From Photorhabdus thracensis (GTDB lineage: Bacteria > Pseudomonadota > Gammaproteobacteria > Enterobacterales > Enterobacteriaceae): 64,000 nucleotides of DNA. Position 1 is the stretch's first letter, and each line of letters opens with the position of its first letter. The position numbers and the translations under genes were made by a program. Under the pieces are notes generated by a model. It ran no database searches and was not told the origin of the DNA. It saw only the letters and a list, made by a program, of their open reading frames with translations. Of this stretch, positions 40,788-51,636 are shown piece by piece. The stretch covers positions 3,472,001-3,536,000 of the forward strand of contig NZ_CP011104.1 in assembly GCF_001010285.1 (NCBI RefSeq), given 5' to 3'.

Positions 40788-40963
40788 CTTTTATTCCTTT
40801 TTAAGCAACGCAAATATCCTCTCACAAATAAGCGGAATGACGCTGAATGTCAATATTAACTTTTAATTAACATTTAATGTCAGATACCAGGGGATATGTG
40901 AGGTACACAACTGCATAATATCCCCGGATATTCCGAATTATTCAGTGATAATCGTGTCAATTT

Positions 40964-41755
40964 TCAACAAAGAGTTGCAATAATCACCTGATCAGCATTA
41001 AAAAGTGCAGTGATTTTATCTTTAAGATGCAGTTTCAGTTTATCAGCGCTTTGATTGGTCAGAGTAGAACAGAGGGTTTCACCACCATCAAGAACCATAA
41101 GAACTTCTGTGCTCTTTTCGCCAGTTTCGATTTTACTAACTTGTCCTGTCAGGGCATTGTCAAAATGGCTGGTGGGAAGTTGTTCTTTAGTCAATGTTAT
41201 CCAGGGCGCTTTAATCAGAGCCAATACTTCCTTACCTTTTATCAGACCAAGACGGTCAGCACTCTGTTCTGTCAATGCCGCATTCAGTGATGTTTGACCA
41301 TCTGCCAGTAATATGCGGACATGTTGCTGCACCTGATTATGGTCACGGTCAATAATTGTGCCAAAGAATTGATTACGGGCACTGGTTTGCAGAGAAAAAC
41401 GGGAAATTGCAGCCAGCAAGCTATTGAGGGGAAGGGGATCATCTTTCAGCACATCAAAGGCTTTTTGTTGAATTTGTGCGAGTAAATCATAAAGTTGTAA
41501 TAAACGTTCACCATAATGGGTAAGATTCGTCCCGCCGCCGCCCTTACCACCAGTAGCACGATCCACGACTGTTTCATCTGCTAACTGGTTCATTTCATTG
41601 ATGGCATCCCAGGCGCTTTTATAACTGATGCCAGCCAGCTTTGCCCCCTGGCTGATAGAACCCGTTGCTTTAATCTGTTTCAGTAATAATATTCGCCGTG
41701 GATCTGCGAATAACCGTTGCTGTAATTTCAGTGTCAATAGAATTTCGGCTTGCAT
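40964..41755 (-). CDS. modE: ModE, molybdate-responsive regulator
   Basis: 263 aa from the ATG at 41755 (E. coli 262). It has an N-terminal LysR-like winged helix (KQIKATGSISQGAKLAGISY, KSAWDAINEMNQ, then TGGKGGGGTNLTHYGERLL) and two C-terminal Mop/TOBE molybdate-binding repeats (RNQFFGTI... and LTGQVSKIETGE). With molybdate it represses modABC and activates moa in E. coli. It is divergent from acrZ-modABC. Confidence 0.95.
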   Translation of the reverse strand: MQAEILLTLKLQQRLFADPRRILLLKQIKATGSISQGAKLAGISYKSAWDAINEMNQLADETVVDRATGGKGGGGTNLTHYGERLLQLYDLLAQIQQKAFDVLKDDPLPLNSLLAAISRFSLQTSARNQFFGTIIDRDHNQVQQHVRILLADGQTSLNAALTEQSADRLGLIKGKEVLALIKAPWITLTKEQLPTSHFDNALTGQVSKIETGEKSTEVLMVLDGGETLCSTLTNQSADKLKLHLKDKITALFNADQVIIATLC

Positions 41756-41938
41756 AATTGTTTTTTTCAGGAAATAAAATCGTGAATTTTTGTTGGCTAA
41801 CCCGGAAAAACGCACGTTTAGCCGGTTATAGTTGTTTGTCTTTGTTTAGAATGGTACTAATTATAGCGCTATTACGCGCTATGGTTAAAAATGTGTTATG
41901 TTGCCGGCTCATCTAATGAGCCACTATGTGAGGCTACC

Positions 41939-42073
41939 ATGTTTGAGTTGATTAAAAGTATGGCCTTCTCCCTGGTCATGGTACCGGTAGTGATGGTCGG
42001 AATCTTAGGTTTAATTTATGCCCTTGGGGAATTGTTTAATATCATTTCCCGTATTGGTCATTCTGAAAAGTAG
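41939..42073 (+). CDS. acrZ: AcrZ, small membrane modulator of AcrB
   Basis: 44 aa from the ATG at 41939, which has a GAGG SD. A single membrane helix, FELIKSMAFSLVMVPVVMVG ILGLIYALGELFNI, closely matches E. coli AcrZ (49 aa), which binds the AcrB multidrug pump. It lies between modE and modA, as in E. coli, and is followed by its own terminator. Confidence 0.9.
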   Translation: MFELIKSMAFSLVMVPVVMVGILGLIYALGELFNIISRIGHSEK

Positions 42074-42108
42074 AACTAATATTTCTTTGTACACCAGGTG
42101 CTATTCTG

Positions 42109-42140
42109 ATTACCCGGTGATTCACCGGGTAATTTGTCTT
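42109..42140 (+). terminator. Terminator after acrZ
   Basis: ATTACCCGGTG / CACCGGGTAAT form a perfect 11-base stem with loop ATT, followed by TTGTCTT. Confidence 0.8.
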
Positions 42141-42266
42141 AATTGATCACAATCAGTTTATTCTGTTTATCCTGTTTTTCTATTACAGCATTTTACTTCA
42201 AATTAAATCAGATAGTAAAAGTTGCTCACAATTTGCCGATTATTAATGGGATAGTCTTCCATTTAG

Positions 42267-42290
42267 CGCTATATCTTGTTATATACAGCG
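42267..42290. promoter_or_regulatory. ModE operator upstream of modA
   Basis: CGCTATATCTTG then TTATATACAGCG form a near palindrome with CGnTATAT / TATAnnnCG half sites, as in the E. coli modA operator. It is 33 bases upstream of the modA start and fits repression by ModE-molybdate. Confidence 0.85.
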
Positions 42291-42322
42291 AACAAATGGG
42301 TAATTAAGCAGGTGGAAAATAG

Positions 42323-43093
42323 ATGAAGAAGAGTTTTGCTAAACTGTTAGCGGGAGTTATCATTTCTTTTACTTTGACGTGGCAAGCATGGGCTACGGAG
42401 AAAGTCACCGTATTTGCTGCTGCCTCACTGACCAATGCTCTTGACGAGATTTCGATACAATATAAGCAAGAGAAAAAAGATGACGTGGTGGCTTCCTATG
42501 CATCATCTTCTACTTTGGCCCGTCAGATTGAACAAGGCGCTCCGGCAGATATATTTATTTCCGCTGACCAACAGTGGATAGATTACGTTGCCGGGAAGAA
42601 ACTGATTATTGATAAAACTCGCTTTACTATTCTGGGAAATCAACTGGTTCTGATTGCACCGAAAGAGAGTAAACTCAATAAAATTGACATTAATAAAGAG
42701 ACTAAATGGAAATCTTTGTTGGCTGATGGTCGTCTTGCTGTCGGTGATCCAGATCATGTGCCGGTAGGTATCTACGCTAAACAATCGTTGCAATATTTGG
42801 GGGCATGGGAGACGGTTAATCCTCTGCTGGCCCGTACCAGTAATGTGCGCAGTGGTATGGCGCTGGTGGAACGTGCTGAAGCTCCATTGGGTATTGTTTA
42901 TGCTTCAGATGCGGTTGCCAGTGATAAAGTCAAAGTTGTGGGGATTTTCCCGGCAGAGAGCCACAAGCCTGTTGAATACCCTATGGCGATGATCAAAGAT
43001 CATAATAATCCCGCAGTTCTCAGTTTTTATAACTATCTGAAAACCCCAGAGGCCGCGGCAATTTTCAAACGTTACGGTTTTCGCCCACTTTAG
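42323..43093 (+). CDS. modA: ModA, periplasmic molybdate-binding protein
   Basis: 256 aa. It has a signal peptide (MKKSFAKLLAGVIISFTLTW, cleavage after QAWA near 24), then the mature chain TEKVTVFAAASLTNALDEIS with molybdate-contact stretches SSSTLARQIEQGAPADIFIS and ADQQWIDYVAG. It captures molybdate or tungstate for ModBC. It is first gene of modABC, under a ModE box. Confidence 0.96.
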   Translation: MKKSFAKLLAGVIISFTLTWQAWATEKVTVFAAASLTNALDEISIQYKQEKKDDVVASYASSSTLARQIEQGAPADIFISADQQWIDYVAGKKLIIDKTRFTILGNQLVLIAPKESKLNKIDINKETKWKSLLADGRLAVGDPDHVPVGIYAKQSLQYLGAWETVNPLLARTSNVRSGMALVERAEAPLGIVYASDAVASDKVKVVGIFPAESHKPVEYPMAMIKDHNNPAVLSFYNYLKTPEAAAIFKRYGFRPL

Positions 43094-43103
43094 GAATAGA
43101 TTT

Positions 43104-43802
43104 TTGGAGATGTTAAGTGAATACGAATGGCAAGCCATCATCCTGAGTCTGAAAGTTTCAGGTATGGCGGTGTTAATCAGTCTGCCATTTGGGATCTTGA
43201 TGGCATGGATTCTGGTTCGTTTCCGGTTTCCGGGTAAATCATTACTTGACAGTATTATTCATCTGCCATTGGTGTTACCACCAGTGGTAGTGGGGTATCT
43301 GCTGCTGATCAGTATGGGACGTCGTGGATTCATTGGTGAATGGTTATATGACTGGTTTGGGATCAGCGTTGCATTCAGTTGGCGTGGTGCTGCATTGGCT
43401 TCTGCTGTTGTTGCTTTTCCGCTGATGGTCAGGGCGATACGTTTGGCGCTGGAAAGTGTTGACCGGCGGTTGGAACAGGCTGCCCGCACCTTGGGGGCGA
43501 ATCCATTCAGGGTCTTTTTTACTATTACATTGCCGCTCTCTTTGCCCGGGATTATTGTTGGCACTATTCTGGCGTTTGCCCGTTCATTGGGGGAATTTGG
43601 CGCAACCATCACCTTTGTATCTAATATTCCGGGTGAAACGCGGACAATACCTTTGGCAATGTATACCCTGATTGAGACACCTGGCGCAGAAACTGCCGCG
43701 GCTCGTTTATGTATTATTGCCATTATTCTTGCGTTGATGTCATTGATGATTTCTGAATGGCTAACCCGTTGGGGAAGGAAACGTCTGGGAGCAACATGTT
43801 AG
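43104..43802 (+). CDS. modB: ModB, molybdate ABC transporter permease
   Basis: 232 aa from a TTG at 43104 with a well-spaced AGGA (43092-43095). The in-frame ATG at 43110 (230 aa) has a GGAG immediately against it and is a less convincing start. It is an inner-membrane permease with five to six helices and the EAA loop [20 protein letters not shown] contacting ModC. It ends inside the modC start region (7-base overlap). Confidence 0.94.
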   Translation: MEMLSEYEWQAIILSLKVSGMAVLISLPFGILMAWILVRFRFPGKSLLDSIIHLPLVLPPVVVGYLLLISMGRRGFIGEWLYDWFGISVAFSWRGAALASAVVAFPLMVRAIRLALESVDRRLEQAARTLGANPFRVFFTITLPLSLPGIIVGTILAFARSLGEFGATITFVSNIPGETRTIPLAMYTLIETPGAETAAARLCIIAIILALMSLMISEWLTRWGRKRLGATC

Positions 43803-44860
43803 AGCTGGATTTTGAACAACAACTTGGTGATCTTCATTTACAGGTTGATACCCAGTTATCCTCTGAGGGAATTACGGCTGTTTTTGGCCTTTCAGGTGCT
43901 GGAAAAACTTCACTGATAAATGTGATTGCGGGTTTGTTACGTCCACAGAAAGGGCGGGTTGTTCTCAATGATCATGTGCTGGTGGATATTGAAAAAGGGA
44001 TTTGCTTGCCACCGGAGCAGCGCCGGATAGGCTATGTCTTTCAGGATGCCCGGCTGTTTCCTCATTACCGGGTAAAAGGCAATCTTCAATACGGAATGTC
44101 TCCGGTGATGAAACCGGAGTTTGACAGCATCATTAATTTGCTGGGAATTGAACACCTGCTATCGCGTTTTCCTCTTACCCTGTCCGGTGGTGAAAAACAG
44201 CGGGTTGCTATTGGTCGCGCTTTGTTGACTGCACCTGAATTGCTGTTGATGGATGAACCATTGGCATCTTTGGATCTCCCGCGTAAACGAGAACTCTTGC
44301 CTTATCTTGAAAGGCTTTCTCAAGATGTCAAAACCCCGATTTTGTATGTTAGCCATAATTTGGATGAGATTCTTCGTCTGGCTGAAAATGTGATCGTAAT
44401 GGATAACGGGAAAGTCAGGGCGACAGGGAAATTGGCCGAGGTTTGGGCTAGCAGCGCCCTGCGTCTTTGGTTACAAAAAGAGACGCTCAGCAGCATTCTG
44501 AACGTTTCAATGGTCGAACATCATAATCGTTATGAAATGACCGCAGTAGCCTTTGCTGACCAGGCTTTATGGTTGCCTAAAATTGATGCTCAACCGGGAA
44601 CTGATTTGCGTGTCAGGATAGACGCTTCCGATGTTTCATTAGTACTGGAACCACCTCGCGGTAGTAGTATCCGTAATATTTTAGCCGCGAAAGTGGTTGA
44701 ATTTTTTGATGATGGTGACCAGGTCGATGTTAAATTGGCGCTGAGTGGTCATTATTTATGGGCAAGAATTACTCCGTGGGCAAGGGATGAACTTAATTTG
44801 CGGCAAGGGCAATGGCTGTATGCCCAAATAAAAAGCGTTTCTCTCAATCGGCAACTGTAG
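43796..44860 (+). CDS. modC: ModC, molybdate ABC transporter ATPase
   Basis: 354 aa from the ATG at 43796. It has Walker [10 protein letters not shown] (near 31-39), Q-loop [12 protein letters not shown], signature [15 protein letters not shown], Walker [13 protein letters not shown] and H-loop YVSHNLDE, then a C-terminal Mop/TOBE domain ([20 protein letters not shown]). It couples ATP hydrolysis to molybdate uptake through ModB. It overlaps modB, so it is coupled. Confidence 0.96.
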   Translation: MLELDFEQQLGDLHLQVDTQLSSEGITAVFGLSGAGKTSLINVIAGLLRPQKGRVVLNDHVLVDIEKGICLPPEQRRIGYVFQDARLFPHYRVKGNLQYGMSPVMKPEFDSIINLLGIEHLLSRFPLTLSGGEKQRVAIGRALLTAPELLLMDEPLASLDLPRKRELLPYLERLSQDVKTPILYVSHNLDEILRLAENVIVMDNGKVRATGKLAEVWASSALRLWLQKETLSSILNVSMVEHHNRYEMTAVAFADQALWLPKIDAQPGTDLRVRIDASDVSLVLEPPRGSSIRNILAAKVVEFFDDGDQVDVKLALSGHYLWARITPWARDELNLRQGQWLYAQIKSVSLNRQL

Positions 44861-44990
44861 AATCTGATTTTTCATAAATGAATAAACGGGTTGTCAGTTG
44901 AAGAAAGAAGATTGTCTGGGATAACAAGGGGTTCCCATGCGGGATTGCCCCTGAGTGTGATTTATGGATATCGCTAAATCAGATAAGAAA

Positions 44991-45809
44991 TTAAAGAACA
45001 TGCTTGCGAATAATTTCGGCAATACCTGGTTGAGTATTATCCAACGTCACCAGATCGGCTCGTTCTTTGACAGCATCGACGCTGTTACCCATAGCAACAC
45101 CGAGCCCGACGGTTTCCAACATGCTCAGGTCATTAAAATTGTCACCAAAGGCGATAACGTCTTGCATGCTCATTCCCTGTGATTCAACCCATTGTTTCAA
45201 ACGCATGCCTTTACTGTTACCTTTTTTGGTGATATCCACTTGATCAAACCATGACCATTCACACGCAAGATCGATATCATTTTCGATCTGTTCAGTTATT
45301 TCACGAAGTTTTGCTAAATCAGGGGAACAGGTAGCGAACTTCCAGATAGACTGCACTTCACCAATAGCATATTGAAAACTACTGACATGCTGCATATTTG
45401 GGCGTTGAGATTCAGGCAGGGTCTCAGACCATGTCATGGTGCGGATAATTGTGTCATGCAGTTCTTCATATAACATGGCATCATCCACATACATCAGACG
45501 ATGAATATCGGTGTTGCTTAAGTGGGCGAGAACTTTTATCGCTTCCTGAGATGACAGTGGATCTGAGGCTAATACTTTCTTCTGATGGTAATCATACAGA
45601 TACGTCCCATTACAGCAGATGACAGGCGTATCGAGTTGCAAAGCCTGATAAAAAGGGTGGATAGCGACATGATGGCGGCCAGTTGCAATCAGCACCTTAA
45701 CACCGGCTTTACGGGCTTCATTTAGTACAGTGAGTGATTCTGGCAGGATATTCTTTTGCGGACTCAGTAACGTACCGTCCAGATCCAAAGCAATGACGCG
45801 ATATGACAT
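44991..45809 (-). CDS. ybhA: YbhA, HAD-family (Cof-type) pyridoxal phosphate phosphatase
   Basis: 272 aa. HAD motif I is ALDLDGTLLSP, motif II LIATGRH, the Lys motif follows TKKGNSKGMRLKQW and motif IV is IAFGDNFNDLSML. The Cof-type cap lies in the middle. The E. coli homologue dephosphorylates PLP and other sugar phosphates. It is convergent with modC and divergent from pgl, the E. coli order. Confidence 0.92.
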   Translation of the reverse strand: MSYRVIALDLDGTLLSPQKNILPESLTVLNEARKAGVKVLIATGRHHVAIHPFYQALQLDTPVICCNGTYLYDYHQKKVLASDPLSSQEAIKVLAHLSNTDIHRLMYVDDAMLYEELHDTIIRTMTWSETLPESQRPNMQHVSSFQYAIGEVQSIWKFATCSPDLAKLREITEQIENDIDLACEWSWFDQVDITKKGNSKGMRLKQWVESQGMSMQDVIAFGDNFNDLSMLETVGLGVAMGNSVDAVKERADLVTLDNTQPGIAEIIRKHVL

Positions 45810-45913
45810 AGATTAGCCTCATAACTATATATAATGTAAAAGATATTACATTGGAACTGAATAAAGTTAAACCAATTGTGCGGTGAACTTAACGGATAAT
45901 TAAAGGAGTGAAG

Positions 45914-46900
45914 ATGAAACAGGTGGTTTATACAGCGAGTCCAAACAGCTGTCAGATTCATGTTTGGAGCCTGAATAATGAAGGTGAATTATCATTGATT
46001 CAGACAGTTGATGTACCGGGAGAAGTACAGCCAATGGTAGTTAGCCCGGATCGTAAGCATCTTTATGTTGGGATTCGGCCACAATTCAGTATTGTCACTT
46101 ATCAGATTGGCTCTGATGGGAAACTGGTACAGCAGGGAATTTCACCAATACCGGGTAGCCCGACGCATATCGCTACTGACAGGCAAGGTCATTTTCTATT
46201 CTCAGTTTCCTATAGTTATAACAACCTGAGTGTCAGCCCAATTGACGATCAAGGTATTGCAGGCGCGCCTGTTCAGATTATTGAAGGCTTGCAAGCACCG
46301 CATTCAGCCAATATTGATTGGGATAATAAACAGCTATTAGTACCTTGTCTGAAAGAAGATCACATCCGAATTTTTGAGATGACAGAAGAGGGTTATCTGA
46401 CCGAGAAGCGTGCTGAAGAAGTGGCTACAGCAACGGGGGCTGGTCCTCGTCATATGGCATTCCATCCGAATCAGCAGGTGATTTACTGCATTAATGAACT
46501 GGATTCTACCGTGGATGTTTATCGCAAATGGGAGAAATATCGGATTGTCCAGACTATTGATTCATTGCCGGAAGATTTAGCGGGTGTTCGTTGGTCGGCG
46601 GATATTCATATTACACCGGATGGTCGTCACCTTTATACCAGCGAACGGACTACAAGTTTGATCAGCCATTTTGTTATTTCACAAGATGGTTTTAATCTGA
46701 CTTTGGCAGGGCACTATAAAACCGAAACTCAGCCACGTGGTTTTGCTATCGATCATAGCGGAAAATACCTGATTGCATCCGGTCAGAAGTCTGACCATAT
46801 CTCGGTTTCTGCTATTGATAAATATACCGGTAAATTGACTGAATTAGCGCGTTATCCAGTTGGTAAAGCGCCGATGTGGGTGACGGTGCTGGCTCTTTGA
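45914..46900 (+). CDS. pgl: Pgl, 6-phosphogluconolactonase
   Basis: 328 aa from the ATG at 45914, with an AGGAG SD (a GTG two codons upstream is possible). It is a seven-bladed beta-propeller lactonase of the YbhE type acting in the pentose phosphate pathway. It has repeated blade motifs such as [54 protein letters not shown] and [20 protein letters not shown]. It is divergent from ybhA. Confidence 0.94.
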   Translation: MKQVVYTASPNSCQIHVWSLNNEGELSLIQTVDVPGEVQPMVVSPDRKHLYVGIRPQFSIVTYQIGSDGKLVQQGISPIPGSPTHIATDRQGHFLFSVSYSYNNLSVSPIDDQGIAGAPVQIIEGLQAPHSANIDWDNKQLLVPCLKEDHIRIFEMTEEGYLTEKRAEEVATATGAGPRHMAFHPNQQVIYCINELDSTVDVYRKWEKYRIVQTIDSLPEDLAGVRWSADIHITPDGRHLYTSERTTSLISHFVISQDGFNLTLAGHYKTETQPRGFAIDHSGKYLIASGQKSDHISVSAIDKYTGKLTELARYPVGKAPMWVTVLAL

Positions 46901-47219
46901 GTTTGATAAGATTGCTGTGTAATGACGGCGATAATAGGTAGATGTAATACATCTCAGATTAATGACAAAGTGCCGGTCTTTTGGTCAGCACTTTGAACTG
47001 ATGAAGATGAGTACAAAAATGATCTGACTATTTTTTAAGTAAAACCTGCTCATGTCCCGTTAGCGTGATATGACTTCCCCAAAAATCATTTGGTGTGTAA
47101 AACCGATGTCGCCATTGATTGCAAATTCATTCGTGATGCCTGCCTTTGCTGAAAAATTGTATTAAAAATATTAATAATCATGATGAATTACCAAAATCAA
47201 TCAATCTAATTTCTCCAAT
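46901..47219. other. Gene-free gap after pgl
   Basis: No gene is seen. A perfect 8-base inverted repeat, CAAAGTGC (46966-46973) and GCACTTTG (46988-46995), may end pgl transcription but lacks a T-run. The segment ends abruptly in the proline-rich frame of the toxin remnant. Confidence 0.5.
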
Positions 47220-48265
47220 GTGCCGTCATCTCCCGCTCCGGTAGCGGTGCAAAAGCCAGAACCGCCTCCCCAGAGCAAGAAACACCCACCTGAACCGGAT
47301 AAGCCGCAGGATAAAAAATTACCGTGGTATAAGCGCTGGTTTCGTGGTGGAAAAGCGAAGGCCGAAGCGGCTGCTACGGCAGTAGCGCTGCCAGCTCCGG
47401 GCGCTGGCTGGCGGCCCCGAATCCGTTGACGGTCAGGTTAATGGGATTGTTTTATTCACCGAAGCTGAATGAAGGTGAAGAGGACTACTTAAACCGCTAT
47501 CGCCTGAGTGAGATTGCTGAACAGTTTGGCAAAGCCCCGACTCGGGTGCGTTTCCGCTGGATAAGAGATGAAAAAAGCGGCAGGATGACGGTTCAGGGGT
47601 ATCACGTCGGCCCGGAAAGTGGTCTGGATAAAGTGCCGGTTCGTATGATGACACTGAATCGGACCACCGGTAATTATGAATTCTGGGAGCCGGGAGAAAC
47701 CCGGCCAACGATTTTATGGACGCCGGACGAACAGGAGTTTCAGGTTCCAGCTCATACCGGGAATGAAGAGCGGCCATTTATTCCGTCGCAAATCACCGTA
47801 TTGCCGATCCCGGAAAAAGTGGGCAGCGATATTGAATCGTTGCCGATGCCGGAAGAGAAGGATTTCCGCGATTATATTCTGATCTTCCCGATCCCGAATA
47901 TGCCGCCGGTGCAGCCGCTGGAAGTGGGGGAATATCATGATCTGGCCGGACGCAGTCGTAACGATGGGATGGATATTGATCATATTCCGTCTCAGGGGGC
48001 TCTTAGAAAATATCTGGTAGATAAATATGGACATAGACTATCTGGTGATCAGTTGGAGGCTACTTTGAGAAAAGGGGCTGCAATAGCTATTCCTAAGCAA
48101 GTACATCAAAAGTATAGCGAAACTTATGGTGGCCGTAATTCTGCAACTAAAAAGACTCAAGATGCCTTTGACTTGAAAGCGGCGGTAGACAGTAACTTTA
48201 ATGCACAATTACCTGCTCGGAGATTCGCTTTTTGTATTTGGCTGATTTTCGTGTACATGCGTTGA
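47220..48265 (+). pseudogene. S-type pyocin / SHH-like nuclease toxin remnant
   Basis: The first frame (to 47429) is a Pro/Lys-rich linker ([36 protein letters not shown]). A one-base shift near 47400 leads to [18 protein letters not shown] and an S-type pyocin domain ([17 protein letters not shown] ... [15 protein letters not shown]). Then a putative nuclease domain follows, [37 protein letters not shown]. The 5' end and the last part (after NFNAQ) are lost. No immunity gene follows intact. Confidence 0.75.
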
Positions 48266-48586
48266 TATTTGAGCGTTCTGTATAAATATTCTTTCTAGTT
48301 TTCTACTTTCATCGGATAGCGGCTAACAAACCGCTATCCGTATTTAACATCTGTTTTCGTTCCATGTGTGCTAGATCTTGGGTATAAATAGTGATTGTCA
48401 ACGTTGAAGCCCTAATTAATAGTTTGGAGAAAACCTATGAGGAAATTTTTGATGAGGGATTAAATTCCTTATAAAACTAAACCAAATGGTTTTCCGGGTG
48501 ATGAGATTATTTAATTATAAATGGTAAAAGAGGAGGGAAGAGTTTTATAGTGAGGGAATTAATTTAAAATAAATTACGTTAACCCT

Positions 48587-49189
48587 ATTAAAGCTTTTAT
48601 ATCAAGGACGGATTTAACTCAATAAACGCAATTTTTCAAAAGGAGAATAAATTGCATTTAATCGAGAATCATAAGCCATTAATAGAGAGTTGAAAAGAAA
48701 TCCTCGCGTAAAATAATACTATCCGACCAGATGGGTATTAAGGCGCTTTCTCGCCGGTTATTTTACGAAGAAAACCATAAAAAAATAAAGCAATAAAAAA
48801 GGGATAAAACAGTTAATCTGGCAGGATTTAAGCCCTGAAAAAAGGGTTGATTATCCGAAAAAAACAGAGTCAGTAAAGATAAAAAATGGATATGATTAAT
48901 ATTGGTTAAACGTAAAATACAATATCCGATGATGATTAAACTTAATAAAAAGTAGAGGTTAAAAGGGGTAAAAACAACGGTTAATACTTTATACCGATTA
49001 AATCCATAAGTTTAAAAAATGACTTTTAATAACAGTTTAAAGCCTGCCTATCAAATAAATGAAACTTTTCAAATGGAGAATTAATTACATTTAATCGAAA
49101 GATCATAAATCATTAACAGAGCGTTGAAAAGAAACCTGCATGTAAAATAATATTATCCGAACAGATAAGTATTAAAGCGTTTTCCCGCC
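48587..49189. repeat. AT-rich non-coding repeat, copy B, with an internal direct repeat
   Basis: It matches copy A (34963-35317) in two blocks. In addition 48632-48755 and 49065-49189 are ~125-base direct copies of each other, 433 bases apart (both hold GAGAAT.AATT.CATTTAATCG, GTTGAAAAGAAA and GTAAAATAATA.TATCCGA). A hairpin TCCCGCCA / TGGCGGGA (49183-49213) closes the segment. No gene is seen from 48266 to 49232. Confidence 0.8.
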
Positions 49190-49232
49190 ATATCCGTAGA
49201 ATGGGTGGCGGGAGCAAATAACTAACAGCAAA

Positions 49233-50504
49233 CTACAAATTAATTGCGTTGAAAACAGCCTTTGTCAGACATGAAAGCTGTTCCGGTTGAATAATATACG
49301 GTGGCATCAGATAAATCAGCTTACCAAATGGCCTTATCCAGACACCGTCAGAAACAAAATGGTGTTGTAACACTGCCATATTCACCGGTTGTTTCATCTC
49401 CACCACCCCAATGGCGCCTAATACCCGAACATCAGCCACTTTTGCATGTAATTTTAATGGCATCAACTCAGTGCTTAATTGGTTTTCAATCGATTTAATG
49501 CGCTGTTGCCAAGGGCTTGCTAACAACAATTTCAAACTGGCCTCTGCGACAGCACAAGCTAATGGATTTCCCATAAATGTTGGGCCGTGCATAAAACAGC
49601 CAGCTTCACCATTGCTGATCGTTTCGGCTACTTTACGGGTTGTCAGCGTTGCTGATAGCGTCATATAGCCGCCAGTCAGCGCTTTTCCCACACATAAAAT
49701 ATCCGGTTCAATTTCAGCGTGTTCACAAGCAAACAATTTTCCTGTACGGCCAAAACCGGTGGCAATTTCATCGGCAATTAACAGAATCTGATGCTGATCA
49801 CAGAGCATTCTGACCTGGCGCAGATATTCAGGATGATAAATCCGCATTCCTCCGGCACCTTGTACAATAGGTTCCAGGATAACCGCAGCAATATCACTGG
49901 AATACTGCTCCAGCAAAGTACGGAATGAAATGATATCCCGTTCATCCCAAAGAGAATCAAATCCACATTCAGGTGATTCGGCAAACAGATGTGGTGGCAG
50001 ATAACCTTTGTAGAGATTATGCATCGAATTGTCGGGATCACAGACAGACATAGCGCCGAACGTATCACCATGATAACCGTGACGTAATGTCAGAATACGC
50101 TGACGTTTCTCACCTTTTGCCTGCCAGTATTGCAACGCCATTTTCAGGGCCACTTCCACCGCAACAGAACCTGAATCAGCCAGAAAGACGCACTCAAGCG
50201 ATGGTGGCGTAATGTCCACTAATTGCCGGCAAAGTGCGACCGCGGATGGATGGGTAATTCCACCAAACATGACATGGGACATCTTATCAATCTGAATCTT
50301 AGCTGCCTGATTCAGTATCGGATGGTTATATCCATGAATGGCAGACCACCATGAGGACATGCCATCGATCAGCTTACGGCCATCAGTGAGTTCCAGCTCC
50401 ACACCAGAGGCGCTGACAACAGGATAAACCGGAAGTGGCTTGGTCATAGAGGTATAAGGATGCCAGATATGGCGCAGATCAAATTCAATATCGGAAGAAG
50501 TCAT
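49233..50504 (-). CDS. bioA: BioA, DAPA aminotransferase
   Basis: 423 aa. It is a PLP enzyme that converts KAPA to 7,8-diaminopelargonate with SAM as amino donor. It has [19 protein letters not shown] and [15 protein letters not shown] at the N-terminus, [17 protein letters not shown] near 240-256 and the PLP lysine in [17 protein letters not shown]. It is transcribed leftward from the shared bioA/bioB operator region. Confidence 0.97.
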   Translation of the reverse strand: MTSSDIEFDLRHIWHPYTSMTKPLPVYPVVSASGVELELTDGRKLIDGMSSWWSAIHGYNHPILNQAAKIQIDKMSHVMFGGITHPSAVALCRQLVDITPPSLECVFLADSGSVAVEVALKMALQYWQAKGEKRQRILTLRHGYHGDTFGAMSVCDPDNSMHNLYKGYLPPHLFAESPECGFDSLWDERDIISFRTLLEQYSSDIAAVILEPIVQGAGGMRIYHPEYLRQVRMLCDQHQILLIADEIATGFGRTGKLFACEHAEIEPDILCVGKALTGGYMTLSATLTTRKVAETISNGEAGCFMHGPTFMGNPLACAVAEASLKLLLASPWQQRIKSIENQLSTELMPLKLHAKVADVRVLGAIGVVEMKQPVNMAVLQHHFVSDGVWIRPFGKLIYLMPPYIIQPEQLSCLTKAVFNAINL

Positions 50505-50512
50505 AAGGCTAT

Positions 50513-50545
50513 ATGTAAACTAATTTATTTAAAATAGGTTGACAG
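50513..50545. promoter_or_regulatory. BirA operator (bioO) between bioA and bioB
   Basis: TGTAAAC (50514-50520) and GGTTGACA (50537-50544), 16 bases apart, match the divergent BirA box TTGTAAACC / GGTTTACAA with two changes. Biotinyl-AMP-loaded BirA dimers would shut both promoters. Confidence 0.85.
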
Positions 50546-50598
50546 TATAACGACATTATTTAAACTGACGAGACTTTTTTCACACTGGAGATGTCATT

Positions 50599-51636
50599 GT
50601 GATTGAACGTAAGCAATGGACAATTAAGCAGGCACAAGAACTGTTTGATAAACCTTTTTTCGAATTATTATTTCAAGCTCAACAGATTCACCGTATGCAT
50701 TTTGATCCGCAGCAGGTACAGGTCAGTACATTACTTTCCATCAAAACAGGCGCTTGTCCGGAAGATTGCAAATATTGCCCGCAAAGCTCCCGCTATAAAA
50801 CTGGCCTTGAAAAAGAGCGGTTAATGGAAGTGGAGAAAGTGATTGATTCTGCTCGTAAGGCTAAAAAAGCAGGTTCAACACGTTTTTGTATGGGTGCCGC
50901 GTGGAAAAACCCTCATGAACGGGATATGCCTTATCTGGAAAAAATGGTTAAGGAAGTCAAAGCATTAGGGATGGAAACCTGCATGACGCTTGGTATGCTT
51001 GATGGTTCACAAGCGCAGCGGCTGGCGGAAGCGGGATTAGATTACTACAACCACAACCTTGATACCTCTCCGGAATTTTATGGCAACATCATTACTACCC
51101 GGACCTATCAGGACCGGTTGGATACGCTCGATAAGGTGCGGGATGCGGGAATAAAAGTTTGCTCTGGTGGTATTGTCGGCTTGGGTGAAGAGATCCGTGA
51201 TCGGGCTGCGTTATTGGTGCAACTGGCAAACCTGCCAAAACCGCCGGAAAGTGTACCCATTAACATGCTGGTAAAAGTCAAAGGCACGCCGTTGGCTGAT
51301 AACGAAGATGTGGACGCTTTTGATTTTATCCGCACGATTGCGGTTGCCAGGATCATGATGCCAGCTTCTCATGTCCGGTTATCCGCTGGTCGTGAACAGA
51401 TGAATGAGCAGACGCAGGCAATGTGTTTTATGGCGGGCGCCAATTCTATTTTCTATGGCTGTAAGTTGTTGACTACGCCTAATCCGGGTGAAGATAAAGA
51501 TTTACAACTGTTCCGAAAATTGGGCATTAACCCTCAACAGACTCAAACAGCATTCGGTGATAATCAGCAGCAACAGCATCTGGCAGAAGCGATCATCAAT
51601 GCGGATAACGAACAATTTTATAATGCGGCATTGTAA
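50599..51636 (+). CDS. bioB: BioB, biotin synthase
   Basis: 345 aa radical-SAM enzyme that inserts sulfur into dethiobiotin. The [4Fe-4S] motif CPEDCKYC has Cys53, Cys57 and Cys60. Other conserved stretches are [25 protein letters not shown] and [20 protein letters not shown]. It starts with GTG. Its TAA stop shares the base A with the bioF ATG (TAATG). Confidence 0.97.
   Translation: MIERKQWTIKQAQELFDKPFFELLFQAQQIHRMHFDPQQVQVSTLLSIKTGACPEDCKYCPQSSRYKTGLEKERLMEVEKVIDSARKAKKAGSTRFCMGAAWKNPHERDMPYLEKMVKEVKALGMETCMTLGMLDGSQAQRLAEAGLDYYNHNLDTSPEFYGNIITTRTYQDRLDTLDKVRDAGIKVCSGGIVGLGEEIRDRAALLVQLANLPKPPESVPINMLVKVKGTPLADNEDVDAFDFIRTIAVARIMMPASHVRLSAGREQMNEQTQAMCFMAGANSIFYGCKLLTTPNPGEDKDLQLFRKLGINPQQTQTAFGDNQQQQHLAEAIINADNEQFYNAAL

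Noticed and set aside
44926-44952. GGGG...CCCC hairpin after modC as a terminator
   Set aside because: Only a four-base stem and no T-run.
48587-49189. Repeats considered as remnants of rRNA or tRNA attachment duplications
   Set aside because: No tRNA or rRNA sequence is present and the repeats are diverged and A-rich.
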